52,210 nucleotides of DNA from a bacterium (GTDB taxonomy: Bacteria; Bacteroidota; Bacteroidia; Chitinophagales; Saprospiraceae): contig JANSXW010000031.1 in assembly GCA_024742755.1 (NCBI GenBank), positions 1-52,210 on the forward strand. The letters are read 5' to 3'. This document shows, piece after piece, positions 39,278-47,784 of this stretch (position 1 is the stretch's first letter; every line of letters begins with the position of its first letter). A program made the position numbers and the translations under genes. A model generated the notes under the pieces. The model had not been told where the DNA came from, searched no databases, and saw nothing but the letters and a program-made list of their open reading frames with translations.

Positions 39278-42200
39278 ATGAAAGATCACTACCTGAAACA
39301 AGAGTTGCATGACTTGATCCAATCAGACCAGGGCATATTTGAGTTTCTGCAGGAAGCCTCCCTCGATGGGCTTTGGTACTGGGACCTGAACGACCCGGAG
39401 CAGGAGTGGATGAGCCCTAAGTTTTGGACAACGCTGGGCTACGACCCCACAGAAATGCCCCACACTGCCAGGTCCTGGCAAAATCTGATCAACCCGGATG
39501 ACCTGGAACTGGCCAAACAAAACCTGGCCGCCCACCTGGCAGACCCTTCTCATCCCTACGATCAGGAAGTCCGCTACCGCCACAAGAAAGGATATACCGT
39601 TTGGGTAAGGTGCCGGGGGATGGCCATACGCGACAAAAACGGGCACCCCATCAGAATGCTCGGCGCCCACAACAACATCACCCGCCTTAAAGAAACAGAA
39701 ATAAGGCTTCAAAAGGAGAACCGGCAACTCAGTGCCGTGCTGGAAAACTCTGGGCTCTATATTTTAAGTACAGACATAGAAGGCCGCTTTACTTACTTTA
39801 ATGAAAAGTTCAGGCTTGACTTTGGCTGGCACCCTTTCGTTGCCATTGGTAAGGATTCCATGCCTTCCATTCATCCCGATGACCATCAGGCTTGCATAGA
39901 CACCGTAACCCAGTGCCTGGAACAACCCAATACGGCGTTTCTGGTTGACTTGCGCAAGCCCAAAAGAAATGGAGGGTGGCAAACAAACCGGTGGCATTTC
40001 TCCGCACAGACCAATAGAAAGGGCGTGCCGGACAGTGTCCTCTGTATCGGATATAATATTTCTGCCAAGAAGAAGCTGGAAGCCGAGTACCGATTGTTGG
40101 TGGACAATATTGGGGACGCTTTGGTTACAACGGATCTGGAAGGCCGGGTCCTCTACGCCTCCAAAAGCTGGAAAACCAACTTCAACCTGGACCAGGAAGC
40201 CGCGTTGGGCCAGCCCATCGCAAACTTTTGCATGGAGGAGGATCGTACCGGGTTTGTAGCATTCATTTCTGAAATAGCCGATGGCGATTTATCAAAACTA
40301 ACGCTGGAGCACCGCCTCAAGCTATCTGGCCATCAGTTCCTTTGGGTGGAAACCAAAGGCAATCTTGACAGCGACGGAGACCGCCTTATTTTCCTGATCA
40401 GGGATATTTCCGAGCGCAAACAGACCGAACAAAAACTGCAGCTTACCAGCCAATTGCTCAGCGATACCCAGGAAATGGCGAAAGTCGGCGGGTGGCGTTT
40501 AGACGTTGAAAGCGGTCAAACTACCTGGACAGAAGAGGTCTACCGGATTCATGAAGTCCCAAAAAGTTTTAATCACAATAAGGACGCAGGGATCAAATAC
40601 TATCACCCCGATGATCAGGAGGCCCTGAAAACAGCCCTTGACAACGCAATTCAGTCCAATATAAAATTCGACCATACCTTTCAGTTCATCACCCCCAAGG
40701 GAAACAAAAAGTGGGTGAGGATAACTGGCTCACCGGTAGTCAGGGATGGCAAAGTGGTTGAGGTACAGGGGTTGTTCCAGGATATCACAGAGCAGAAGCA
40801 GGCCGTAATCGAACTCAGCTACAGCCAGGAGCAACTGACCTCCCTCACTACCAATATCCCGGGAGCTGTCCTCCAATATAAAATCACGCCTGAAGGCAGG
40901 GAAGAGCTATTGTACCTCAGCAAGGGTTCCATTGACCTGTGGGGCATACCTCCTGAGGAAGCTATTGAGGACGTCAACGTACTCTGGAACGCTATTCAAC
41001 CGGGTTACGCTCAGGGGCTTCAAACAGCCATTGAGCACTCTGCCCGCGAAATGACGACTTTTTCCTTTGACTGGAAGATCCGCCACCGGGATGGAGCTAT
41101 CAAATGGGTGAATGGCAAGGGCTCTCCCAAAAGATTACCAGATGGCAGCACGGTTTGGAATACCATCATCACGGATATCACCCCCTTAAAAAATGCCCAG
41201 CAAGCCTTAGTAAGCCAAAGCCTGATGCAGGAAAAGCTGATGAAGATTGCTTCTGAATACATCAACTTCCCCATTGAGGAAATGGACAGCCGCATTCAGG
41301 CTTCCCTTAAGGAGATTGGGCAGTTTATCAATGCGGACCGGGTGTACGTGATACAGTACGATTTTGAAAAAAACAACGCTTCCAATACCCATGAGTGGTG
41401 TGCGGACTCTATCGAGCCTGTGAAAGACAGCCTGCAGAATGTCCCGATGGAGGAGTATATGGTGTTTGTCAATCTCCATATGGAGGGTAAAAACTTTATC
41501 ATACCTGACATCTCAAAGATGGAGGATGGCCCTGCTAAAACCGATCTTCAGCGGCAACAGGTCAAAAGCCTGCTGACGGTGCCCATGATGCGGGAAAACG
41601 AATGCCTGGGTTGCGTGGGCTTTGACTCTGTACAGAAAATTCACGACTACTCGGAGGCCGAGCTCAAACTGCTTAAGCTTTTCAGCGAAGTCCTCGTGAA
41701 TACCCTTACCCGGGCAAAAAACGACCAGGAACTGCGCTCCAGTCAGGAGCAACTTACCAAGCTGACCGCGAGTGTGCCGGGCGCCATCTATCAGATGGAA
41801 ATGGACCCGGAAGGGCAAATGGCCTTCCCCTTTATGAGCGAAGGCATCCACGAATTGCATGAGGGCCTGACCCCTGCCCTTCTTAAAGCACAACCCGAAT
41901 CAGGCTTTTCAATCATTCACCCGGAAGATATTCCCGACCTTCTTGTCAAGATTGAGCAATCCAGACAAAACCTAACCCCGTTTTTCGCAGATTATCGCAC
42001 GCTTCACGCTAATGATGAAATGCGCTGGCACCGGGCCATTTCCCAACCAGAGCAAAAAACAGATGGAACAGTGGTTTGGTACGGCATCTTCCAGGACATC
42101 ACAGAACAGCGCAAACTGGAGGAAATACAGAAATTCGCTCAGGAACTGAAGGTGAAAAACAGGGAAATGGAGCAATTCGCCTATGTTGCTTCTCATGACT

Positions 42201-42847
42201 TACAGGAGCCTCTGCGTACCATACGGAGCTATTCCGGCCTGCTCAACCGCCGTTTTAGCGATCAGCTGGGAGCAGACGGGCAGCAGTTTCTCAACTTCAT
42301 CGGTGATGCCTCTCTGCGCATGAGCAACCTCATTAAAGGGCTGCTCGAGTACAGTCAGATTGGAAGTGACCGCCGTGTCAGCAAAGTGGATTGTAATATA
42401 TTGCTGCAAGAGGTCCTGCAAGATCTGAATTCCAGCATCAATGAACACGAAGCAAATGTCAGGATAAACAACCTGCCCACCCTGCAGGGGTATAAAGTGG
42501 AACTGCGGCAGCTCTTCCAAAACCTGATCAGCAATGCCATCAAATTCCACAAACCTGGGGAAAAGCCGCTGGTGGAAATTGGTGCCGCTGAGCAGCAGGG
42601 CTACTGGCAGTTTTTGGTAAAGGACAACGGCATTGGAATTGACCCGAAATATCAGATAAAAATTTTTACTATATTTCAGCGCCTGCACCGGTCGAACGAT
42701 TACGAGGGCACCGGCATCGGCCTGGCGCACTGCAAAAAGATCGTGGAGATGCACCACGGGCGCATTTGGCTGGAATCGGAAGAAGGCCAGGGCGCTACAT
42801 TCTTTTTCACCCTAAAAAAAGGAGGATATGACTCAGAAGCTGAATAA
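39278..42847 (+). CDS. Large multi-PAS/GAF sensor histidine kinase
   Basis: 1189 residues from the ATG at 39278, no membrane segment. By eye: PAS/PAC units at about 20-140, 145-265, 270-385, 395-505 and 520-640, a GAF domain at about 650-805 (ADRVYVIQYDFEKNN, LTVPMMRENECLGCVGFDSV), another PAS at about 820-940, then HisKA with phospho-His973 (QFAYVASHDLQEPLRTIRSY) of the bacteriophytochrome/Cph1 type and the ATPase (FQNLISNAIKFHKPG, VKDNGIGIDPKYQ, GTGIGLAHCKKIVEMHHGR). PAC ends read DITEQK or DISERK repeatedly. No bilin Cys or FixL-type His/Arg pair was noticed, so the signals are unknown. The receiver gene overlaps its last 20 bases. Confidence 0.92.
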   Translation: MKDHYLKQELHDLIQSDQGIFEFLQEASLDGLWYWDLNDPEQEWMSPKFWTTLGYDPTEMPHTARSWQNLINPDDLELAKQNLAAHLADPSHPYDQEVRYRHKKGYTVWVRCRGMAIRDKNGHPIRMLGAHNNITRLKETEIRLQKENRQLSAVLENSGLYILSTDIEGRFTYFNEKFRLDFGWHPFVAIGKDSMPSIHPDDHQACIDTVTQCLEQPNTAFLVDLRKPKRNGGWQTNRWHFSAQTNRKGVPDSVLCIGYNISAKKKLEAEYRLLVDNIGDALVTTDLEGRVLYASKSWKTNFNLDQEAALGQPIANFCMEEDRTGFVAFISEIADGDLSKLTLEHRLKLSGHQFLWVETKGNLDSDGDRLIFLIRDISERKQTEQKLQLTSQLLSDTQEMAKVGGWRLDVESGQTTWTEEVYRIHEVPKSFNHNKDAGIKYYHPDDQEALKTALDNAIQSNIKFDHTFQFITPKGNKKWVRITGSPVVRDGKVVEVQGLFQDITEQKQAVIELSYSQEQLTSLTTNIPGAVLQYKITPEGREELLYLSKGSIDLWGIPPEEAIEDVNVLWNAIQPGYAQGLQTAIEHSAREMTTFSFDWKIRHRDGAIKWVNGKGSPKRLPDGSTVWNTIITDITPLKNAQQALVSQSLMQEKLMKIASEYINFPIEEMDSRIQASLKEIGQFINADRVYVIQYDFEKNNASNTHEWCADSIEPVKDSLQNVPMEEYMVFVNLHMEGKNFIIPDISKMEDGPAKTDLQRQQVKSLLTVPMMRENECLGCVGFDSVQKIHDYSEAELKLLKLFSEVLVNTLTRAKNDQELRSSQEQLTKLTASVPGAIYQMEMDPEGQMAFPFMSEGIHELHEGLTPALLKAQPESGFSIIHPEDIPDLLVKIEQSRQNLTPFFADYRTLHANDEMRWHRAISQPEQKTDGTVVWYGIFQDITEQRKLEEIQKFAQELKVKNREMEQFAYVASHDLQEPLRTIRSYSGLLNRRFSDQLGADGQQFLNFIGDASLRMSNLIKGLLEYSQIGSDRRVSKVDCNILLQEVLQDLNSSINEHEANVRINNLPTLQGYKVELRQLFQNLISNAIKFHKPGEKPLVEIGAAEQQGYWQFLVKDNGIGIDPKYQIKIFTIFQRLHRSNDYEGTGIGLAHCKKIVEMHHGRIWLESEEGQGATFFFTLKKGGYDSEAE

Positions 42848-43241
42848 GATACTGCTGGTGGATGACAACGAGGCCGACAATTACCTGCACAAGCTGATCA
42901 TCTCTGAAGCGGAAGTTGCGGAAAGCGTTGTAGACCAGCCCGATGGCAAGTCGGCACTGGAATACCTGGAGAAAGGAGCGGATCAGCAGCCGCCCGACCT
43001 CATTTTTCTGGATATCAACATGCCGCGTATGAATGGGTGGGAGTTCCTCGAAGCTTATGCCCGGCTGCCCGAAGAACTGCAAAGCGCTGTAGTCATTGTG
43101 ATGCTGACCACCTCCGTCTTCGGCAAAGACCGGGAACGGGCCGAGGGGCTGCCTAACTTCTCAGGCTTTCTCAGCAAACCGCTTACCGAGGAAGACCTGC
43201 TGAAGGTGATCCAACAGCACTTCCCCGACCGCTTTAATTGA
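42828..43241 (+). CDS. Receiver-only response regulator, partner of the overlapping kinase
   Basis: 137 residues of the Rcp1-like kind that goes with phytochrome-type kinases: ILLVDDNEADNYLHKLII, Asp62 in LIFLDINMPRMNGWEF, Thr94-Thr95 in VMLTTS and Lys117 in FLSKPLT. The ATG at 42828 lies inside the last codons of the kinase gene (20-bp overlap) and directly after a GGAGG at 42821-42825, so translation is coupled. There is no output domain. It converges on the nuclease gene with 5 bp between the stops. Confidence 0.93.
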   Translation: MTQKLNKILLVDDNEADNYLHKLIISEAEVAESVVDQPDGKSALEYLEKGADQQPPDLIFLDINMPRMNGWEFLEAYARLPEELQSAVVIVMLTTSVFGKDRERAEGLPNFSGFLSKPLTEEDLLKVIQQHFPDRFN

Positions 43242-43246
43242 ACAAC

Positions 43247-44491
43247 TTACTGCCCCGGTACCCCAATCTGTATGGCTTCCTCCAAATGAATATTCATCGT
43301 GGGCGTGCCGCTGAAGTTTTCCACCTCTCCCCGAAAGCAAACTTTTTTGTTGGCCAGCACGACCTGCGGATCAAAGGAAAAATTGGGCAAGTCTTTTTTG
43401 CGGATGAAAACGGAAAAAATCTGATTGGGAAAACGCTTGTCGATATTCAGCCATAGATTGCCGCTGCGGCTGTAGCGGGTGCTCACCACTGTGCCACATA
43501 CGTTAATTTCCGTCCCCTGGCCCATATACTGCCGGCTTTGCACCGTATTGAAATGGTTGGGCGGCAGGTCGGGCGGGAACAAAGGCTCCACATCTCCACC
43601 GGCCAATTCCGGCATCCATGCCGACTTGTCCAGGCTTCGCTCCAATTCGTTTTCCGTAGCTTCCGGTAGCTTGTTGAAAAAATCCAGCCCGGTCACCTCC
43701 TCCACCTGATCTATCGGCACGGCAAAGCTCTCCAATGGATAGCTGACCTTTTCATTCGGCATGATGAAGCCAATCCCGCGCCCGTTTTCCAAATCAAGCG
43801 CCACCTTGAAGTAACGCTCCGGAATGGACACCTTATTAATGGAACGCTCAATGACCGGCAAGTCCGGCTCCAGCACCGGGCCTGTAACCACGTACAGCTG
43901 TGCACCCGGGTTTTCGTAAAGATAGCCCCGCAGCAGAGCTTCGAGCTCCGCCCATGCCTCCCGGTTGAATTCCGCAACCTGAGGCGACATATTGGAGTAG
44001 AAATAGCTCTCAGATAGGGCCTTTTCGGACCACCTGAAATCAGCGGAAGGCGCCAGGTGCCCCCGGTCGTACCCAAAACCATCGTACGCATAGGTACTGT
44101 CGGGCTGCAGGTTCTTCAGGAAATAATCCTCCTCCACTGCTGTGCCGGTGGTGACCTTAGGATCGGGGCGGAAATCGTTCGTACGGCCTACATTGCCGGA
44201 AGTGACGTCCGGCAGAATGATATGCGCCACCCATGCGGCCTGCTCGTGCGCCTCGGCATACTCCAGCGCCATAGCCGAGTGCATAATGTAGGATTCGGAA
44301 GGCAGCCCTATGGCTTGCAGGTCACGTTGTATACGCTCCAGTTTGATGCCCTCCCGGCGCTCGTTCAGGGCTTTCTTTTGGGCTTCAAGGGTGGCCAGTT
44401 CGGCCTCGACTGTGCGGAGTTGTTCATCCAGGTTTTGAGCCTGCATCAAAGCCGGGCAAAGTAAGATCAGGAAAAGTAGGGAGCGGAACAT
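43247..44491 (-). CDS. Secreted NUC1-type non-specific DNA/RNA endonuclease
   Basis: 414 residues from the ATG at 44491 (signal peptide MFRSLLFLILLCPALMQA). A short coiled coil (about 20-55, EQLRTVEAELATLEAQKKAL) precedes the beta-beta-alpha-metal nuclease domain at about 60-280, with catalytic His145 in the motif YDRGHLAPSAD and the metal-site Asn in SNMSPQVAEFNREAW. Residues about 300-414 look like an OB-type beta-barrel (VCGTVVSTRYSRSGNLWLNI, KKVCFRGEVENFSGTPTMNI). It should cut DNA and RNA in the periplasm or outside, for phosphate and nucleoside scavenging or biofilm release. No immunity gene lies beside it. Confidence 0.9.
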   Translation of the reverse strand: MFRSLLFLILLCPALMQAQNLDEQLRTVEAELATLEAQKKALNERREGIKLERIQRDLQAIGLPSESYIMHSAMALEYAEAHEQAAWVAHIILPDVTSGNVGRTNDFRPDPKVTTGTAVEEDYFLKNLQPDSTYAYDGFGYDRGHLAPSADFRWSEKALSESYFYSNMSPQVAEFNREAWAELEALLRGYLYENPGAQLYVVTGPVLEPDLPVIERSINKVSIPERYFKVALDLENGRGIGFIMPNEKVSYPLESFAVPIDQVEEVTGLDFFNKLPEATENELERSLDKSAWMPELAGGDVEPLFPPDLPPNHFNTVQSRQYMGQGTEINVCGTVVSTRYSRSGNLWLNIDKRFPNQIFSVFIRKKDLPNFSFDPQVVLANKKVCFRGEVENFSGTPTMNIHLEEAIQIGVPGQ

Positions 44492-44506
44492 AGTCTCATT
44501 TTTTAC

Positions 44507-44514
44507 CAAAGTTA
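44507..44514 (-). promoter_or_regulatory. Promoter -7 box for the nuclease gene
   Basis: TAACTTTG on the minus strand, an exact TAnnTTTG match, 16 bp before the ATG. No clear -33 element. Confidence 0.5.
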
Positions 44515-44539
44515 CAATTCTTTCCTATTCCAGTTTGGC

Positions 44540-44547
44540 TACATTTG
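44540..44547 (+). promoter_or_regulatory. Promoter -7 box for truA
   Basis: TACATTTG, an exact TAnnTTTG match, 19 bp before the ATG at 44566, so the leader is about a dozen bases. Together with 44507-44514 it makes a compact divergent promoter. Confidence 0.5.
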
Positions 44548-44565
44548 CGGGAAACGTCCATTTCC

Positions 44566-45345
44566 ATGCGGTACTTTCTGCACTTCGCGTATCAGGGTTA
44601 CAACTTTCGGGGCTGGCAGCAGCAGCCGGGTGAGGTGCGCACCGTACAAGGGGTGATGGAAGGGATTCTTCAACGCATCCTGAAGCATGAAGTCTCTCTT
44701 GTGGGCTGTGGCCGCACAGATGCGCAGGTGCATGCCAGCCAGTATTTTGCTCATTTTGATACGCCGGAAGAACTGCGGCCCGATTTCAAATTCATCCTCA
44801 ACAAGAACCTGCCGGCAACGATTTCCATTTTTGATGTCATCCCGGTCCATCCCAGAGCGCACGCCCGCTATGATGCCACCGACCGGCAGTACGACTACCT
44901 GCTGCATACCCGCAAGCAGGCTTTTCTGGGCGAACTGAGCGCGCTGTATCTGCAGGATGCGCCGGATGTAAACCGCATGCAAACGGCAGCCAACCAGCTA
45001 TTGCAGTTTGAAGACTTTCAGGCGTACTGTCTGACGCCCGACCGGCACAACACCACGATTTGCCACCTGCGGCAGGTCCGGATTTTCGCTAACCCGGACC
45101 GGACCCGGATACGGCTGCAATTTGCCGCCAACCGCTTCCTGAGGGGCATGATCCGTATTCTGGTTTACCGCCTGCTGGAAGTGGGCTGGGGCCAGATCAC
45201 ACTGGAAGACTTCCTGCAACCGCTCCGCGAACACAACCCGCCGCGCCCCCTGCGTTCTGCCTACCCGGAGGGGCTTTACCTTTCAAGGGTGACCTACCCC
45301 TACATCGATAAGCCGCCCAGGGTACAGCTGAACTTTGAGGAGTAG
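44566..45345 (+). CDS. truA: TruA-family tRNA pseudouridine synthase, variant active-site motif
   Basis: 259 residues from the ATG at 44566. The fold is that of TruA: FAYQGYNFRGWQQQPG, the catalytic Asp52 in GCGRTDAQVHASQYFAHFD, LPATISIFDVIPVHPRAHAR, YDATDRQYDYLLHT, ANRFLRGMIRILVYRLLEVG and SAYPEGLYLSRVTYP. The usual motif is GRTDxGVHA; here Gln replaces the Gly. I recall a second TruA-like paralogue in Bacteroidota with this kind of motif, so the protein may not be the enzyme for positions 38-40 of tRNA. The gene symbol is therefore by family. It converges on the VCBS gene across a palindromic element. Confidence 0.85.
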   Translation: MRYFLHFAYQGYNFRGWQQQPGEVRTVQGVMEGILQRILKHEVSLVGCGRTDAQVHASQYFAHFDTPEELRPDFKFILNKNLPATISIFDVIPVHPRAHARYDATDRQYDYLLHTRKQAFLGELSALYLQDAPDVNRMQTAANQLLQFEDFQAYCLTPDRHNTTICHLRQVRIFANPDRTRIRLQFAANRFLRGMIRILVYRLLEVGWGQITLEDFLQPLREHNPPRPLRSAYPEGLYLSRVTYPYIDKPPRVQLNFEE

Positions 45346-45350
45346 CCCAT

Positions 45351-45393
45351 GCCTGCCCACCTGCCGGGCTTGGCCCTGGCCTCACGGGCAGGC
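45351..45393. repeat. Palindromic element between convergent genes
   Basis: GCCTGCCC (45351-45358) and GGGCAGGC (45386-45393) are perfect inverse arms; the inside is rich in GGCC and CCTGG. It resembles in composition and place the 40-bp elements at 4324 and 8541 and may act as a terminator for truA and the VCBS gene. Confidence 0.6.
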
Positions 45394-45423
45394 AGGAATA
45401 AACGATACAATTTTCTCCGTCAC

Positions 45424-47646
45424 CTACCAGACGACAACTTTCCGTACAGCCCGCTCCCCGTCAGCTGTGACTTGCAGGAAATAGACGCCGGCGGGTATAG
45501 CTTGCAGGGATATTTGTGCCGTAGCTTCCTGGCTTTGCGCTGTTGCAACGACCTGCCCGGCTGCGCTGATGAGCGCTAATGAGGCCTGCACCTCCTGCCC
45601 CAGCTGAACGTGGAGTACCTCCCGGGCCGGGTTAGGGAATACCTCCATTTGGTTTGCCCAGCCCGGTTCCGACACCGGAGAAGTGCTGTCCAGCCACAAG
45701 TTAGTTTGGAAAGCGTTTAAGCCGCCGCGCTCATTGCCTACCACCATTTCCAGCTTGCCATCGTTATCGATATCGGCAATTGCAGGCCGGGTGCGGACAC
45801 CTACGTGGACATCGCCCATGCGCTCCGAATCCAGGTTGAAGGTGCCGGTCAGATTGCCCTCAATATTGTTGTACACCTCCAGCTGCCCGGCTTCTGTTCC
45901 TGTGACCAGGACATAAGTGCCTTGCTGATCAATGATTTGCGGAGCGGCATAACCTGAAATACTGCCAGGGATGGCCGTGTTGATATTGCCCAGCGCAAGG
46001 AGATTGGGAGCGGTTTCCGGATCCGGGTCGAACAGGGGCTCGCTTGCCGTGCCAATATTTTTAAAGAAATTGATATTGCCAGTCCGCTCACCGATAATCA
46101 GATCGGGCAGCCCGTCCCGGTCCAGATCAATGATTTGAGGCACGGAGAGGCTGCCTACATCAATGCCCATATACTCGTACTGCCAGGGGCCAAAGACCAT
46201 TTCATTGCCCGCGCCTGCGATGTTTTCAGCGTAGAACAGGCGGCCCAGCACCTCTCCCACCAGTATATCTTCATCCCCATCGCCATCTAAATCGCCGAAA
46301 GTGGGGGCGAAATTGGTGTAGGAGTTGAAAACGGAAAGCCCCAGGTAGTCTTCATCTACCAGCTCAAAGGCGGGTGATTGGGCGGTGCCGGTATTCTCAA
46401 AGAGGTAGAGCCGGGTATCCCGCTCGCCAAAGGGCTCAAAGGCGCCTACGGTCCCCACCACCATGTCGAGGAGCCCGTCTGCATTGTAATCCACGAAGGT
46501 AGGGCTGGCACCCGTACCGAAATCGATCATGTCCCCAACGAAGAGGTCCCGCTGCTGATACTGAAAATCCGGCACATCGGCCGTCCCTGCATTCGGGTAA
46601 GCCCAAAGCACGTTGCGGTCTTCCGAAATATTGACGGAATTGGGGGCAACCAGCAGGTCTTTAAGCCCGTCAAAGTCAATATCGGCCAGGAAGGCTACCG
46701 GGAATTGCGGCACATCGGCTGTTACCCCATCTGCGGGAAAGCCGAGTTCCTGATCAGTAATCCAGGCCTGCTCGCAGCTGCCGGCGTTGTGCAAAAAATT
46801 AAGCGTAGAGTAGGTAACGTCTCCCAGCAGCATATCCTTATCGCCATCGGCATCAGCGTCGTAGGTGAGCAGAGTACTGCCCGGGTGGCGCTCGGTCAAT
46901 CCGCCCTGTAAGTTAAAACAGCCTCCGGGGTTTTCCGCCAGGCCCACTTCCTGCTCTATGCTATTCTCGAAAATGCCGCCCCAGCAGTTTTCAACCAATT
47001 CAAAAATGAGGCTGTCGCGCCCGTAACCATCTTCGATAGACTGATTGGCATACAGTTCGATATAGCCGCCGGCCGGATTGAAGGTGAGAATATCCAGGTC
47101 CCCGTCGCAGTCCAGGTCATCGATCGCCGGATAGTCGACATTGCTTACGTAAAGCTGAGTGGTAGTCCCGTTGGACAGCACAAAGGGCAGGATGTTATTG
47201 GGGTGTTTCAGAGGCAGGCGCTCAAAGGCAATGTGCCCGTCTTCGTAATAGCCGGTGTAGACCAGAACGCCCTGTACAAATTCCGTGCGCTGGGACTGCC
47301 CAAAGATGTCCATTACGCCGTCATTATTGAAGTCCTTCAGGATAATCCAGTCGCCCAGCAATTCCGGGAAATAACGGGCGTAGCCTGGAGCGTAAGCATA
47401 GGCCCCTCCGGTATTCAGGAAAGGCAACAGGACATTCCCGGTACGGTCGAAAATCAACAGGTCCAGAAGCCCATCCTGATTAAGGTCGGCTTCGTTGGGC
47501 TGTGGGTTGTTGAGCCCGCCGGCAAAGGGCAGGGTTTTCAGTTCCCCATCCACCGTTACCGGAAACGTGATGGCCGGATAAGGTTGTGCATCCGACGAAA
47601 GCGCATGGAACAGCAGGGTTGCGAGCAGTAGTGCCAATCTTTTCAT
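45424..47646 (-). CDS. Secreted FG-GAP/VCBS-repeat protein with type IX secretion C-terminal domain
   Basis: 740 residues with a signal peptide (LALLLATLLFHALSSDAQ). About nine calcium-binding loops of the D-x-D-x-D-G-x-x-D kind are spread over residues 50-650 (DLNQDGLLDLLIF, DFNNDGVMDIFG, DLDCDGDLDILTF, DADADGDKDMLLG, DIDFDGLKDLLV, DYNADGLLDMVVG, DLDGDGDEDILVG, DLDRDGLPDLIIG, DIDNDGKLEMVVG), giving an integrin-like propeller. The last 75 residues are a type A T9SS sorting domain (MEVFPNPAREVLHVQLGQ, ISLQAIPAGVYFLQVTADGE, KVVVW end), so it is exported across the outer membrane and probably anchored or released there. The function is presumably binding or adhesion. Confidence 0.93.
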   Translation of the reverse strand: MKRLALLLATLLFHALSSDAQPYPAITFPVTVDGELKTLPFAGGLNNPQPNEADLNQDGLLDLLIFDRTGNVLLPFLNTGGAYAYAPGYARYFPELLGDWIILKDFNNDGVMDIFGQSQRTEFVQGVLVYTGYYEDGHIAFERLPLKHPNNILPFVLSNGTTTQLYVSNVDYPAIDDLDCDGDLDILTFNPAGGYIELYANQSIEDGYGRDSLIFELVENCWGGIFENSIEQEVGLAENPGGCFNLQGGLTERHPGSTLLTYDADADGDKDMLLGDVTYSTLNFLHNAGSCEQAWITDQELGFPADGVTADVPQFPVAFLADIDFDGLKDLLVAPNSVNISEDRNVLWAYPNAGTADVPDFQYQQRDLFVGDMIDFGTGASPTFVDYNADGLLDMVVGTVGAFEPFGERDTRLYLFENTGTAQSPAFELVDEDYLGLSVFNSYTNFAPTFGDLDGDGDEDILVGEVLGRLFYAENIAGAGNEMVFGPWQYEYMGIDVGSLSVPQIIDLDRDGLPDLIIGERTGNINFFKNIGTASEPLFDPDPETAPNLLALGNINTAIPGSISGYAAPQIIDQQGTYVLVTGTEAGQLEVYNNIEGNLTGTFNLDSERMGDVHVGVRTRPAIADIDNDGKLEMVVGNERGGLNAFQTNLWLDSTSPVSEPGWANQMEVFPNPAREVLHVQLGQEVQASLALISAAGQVVATAQSQEATAQISLQAIPAGVYFLQVTADGERAVRKVVVW

Positions 47647-47784
47647 AATTCGAAATTGGTCGTTTATTGAAATCTTCGTTAATTGTGTGCCTTTCAGAAT
47701 TCTATTTCCTAAGAACAGTTATACAGCGCAGGAGTTACGGCTTTGCCCCTGCTTTACGGCGGCTGAATTTATTAAAAAGCAAGC

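Noticed and set aside
43247..44491. Toxin of a contact-dependent or type VI system
   Set aside because: An ordinary signal peptide, no delivery domain and no immunity gene; a scavenging nuclease is simpler.
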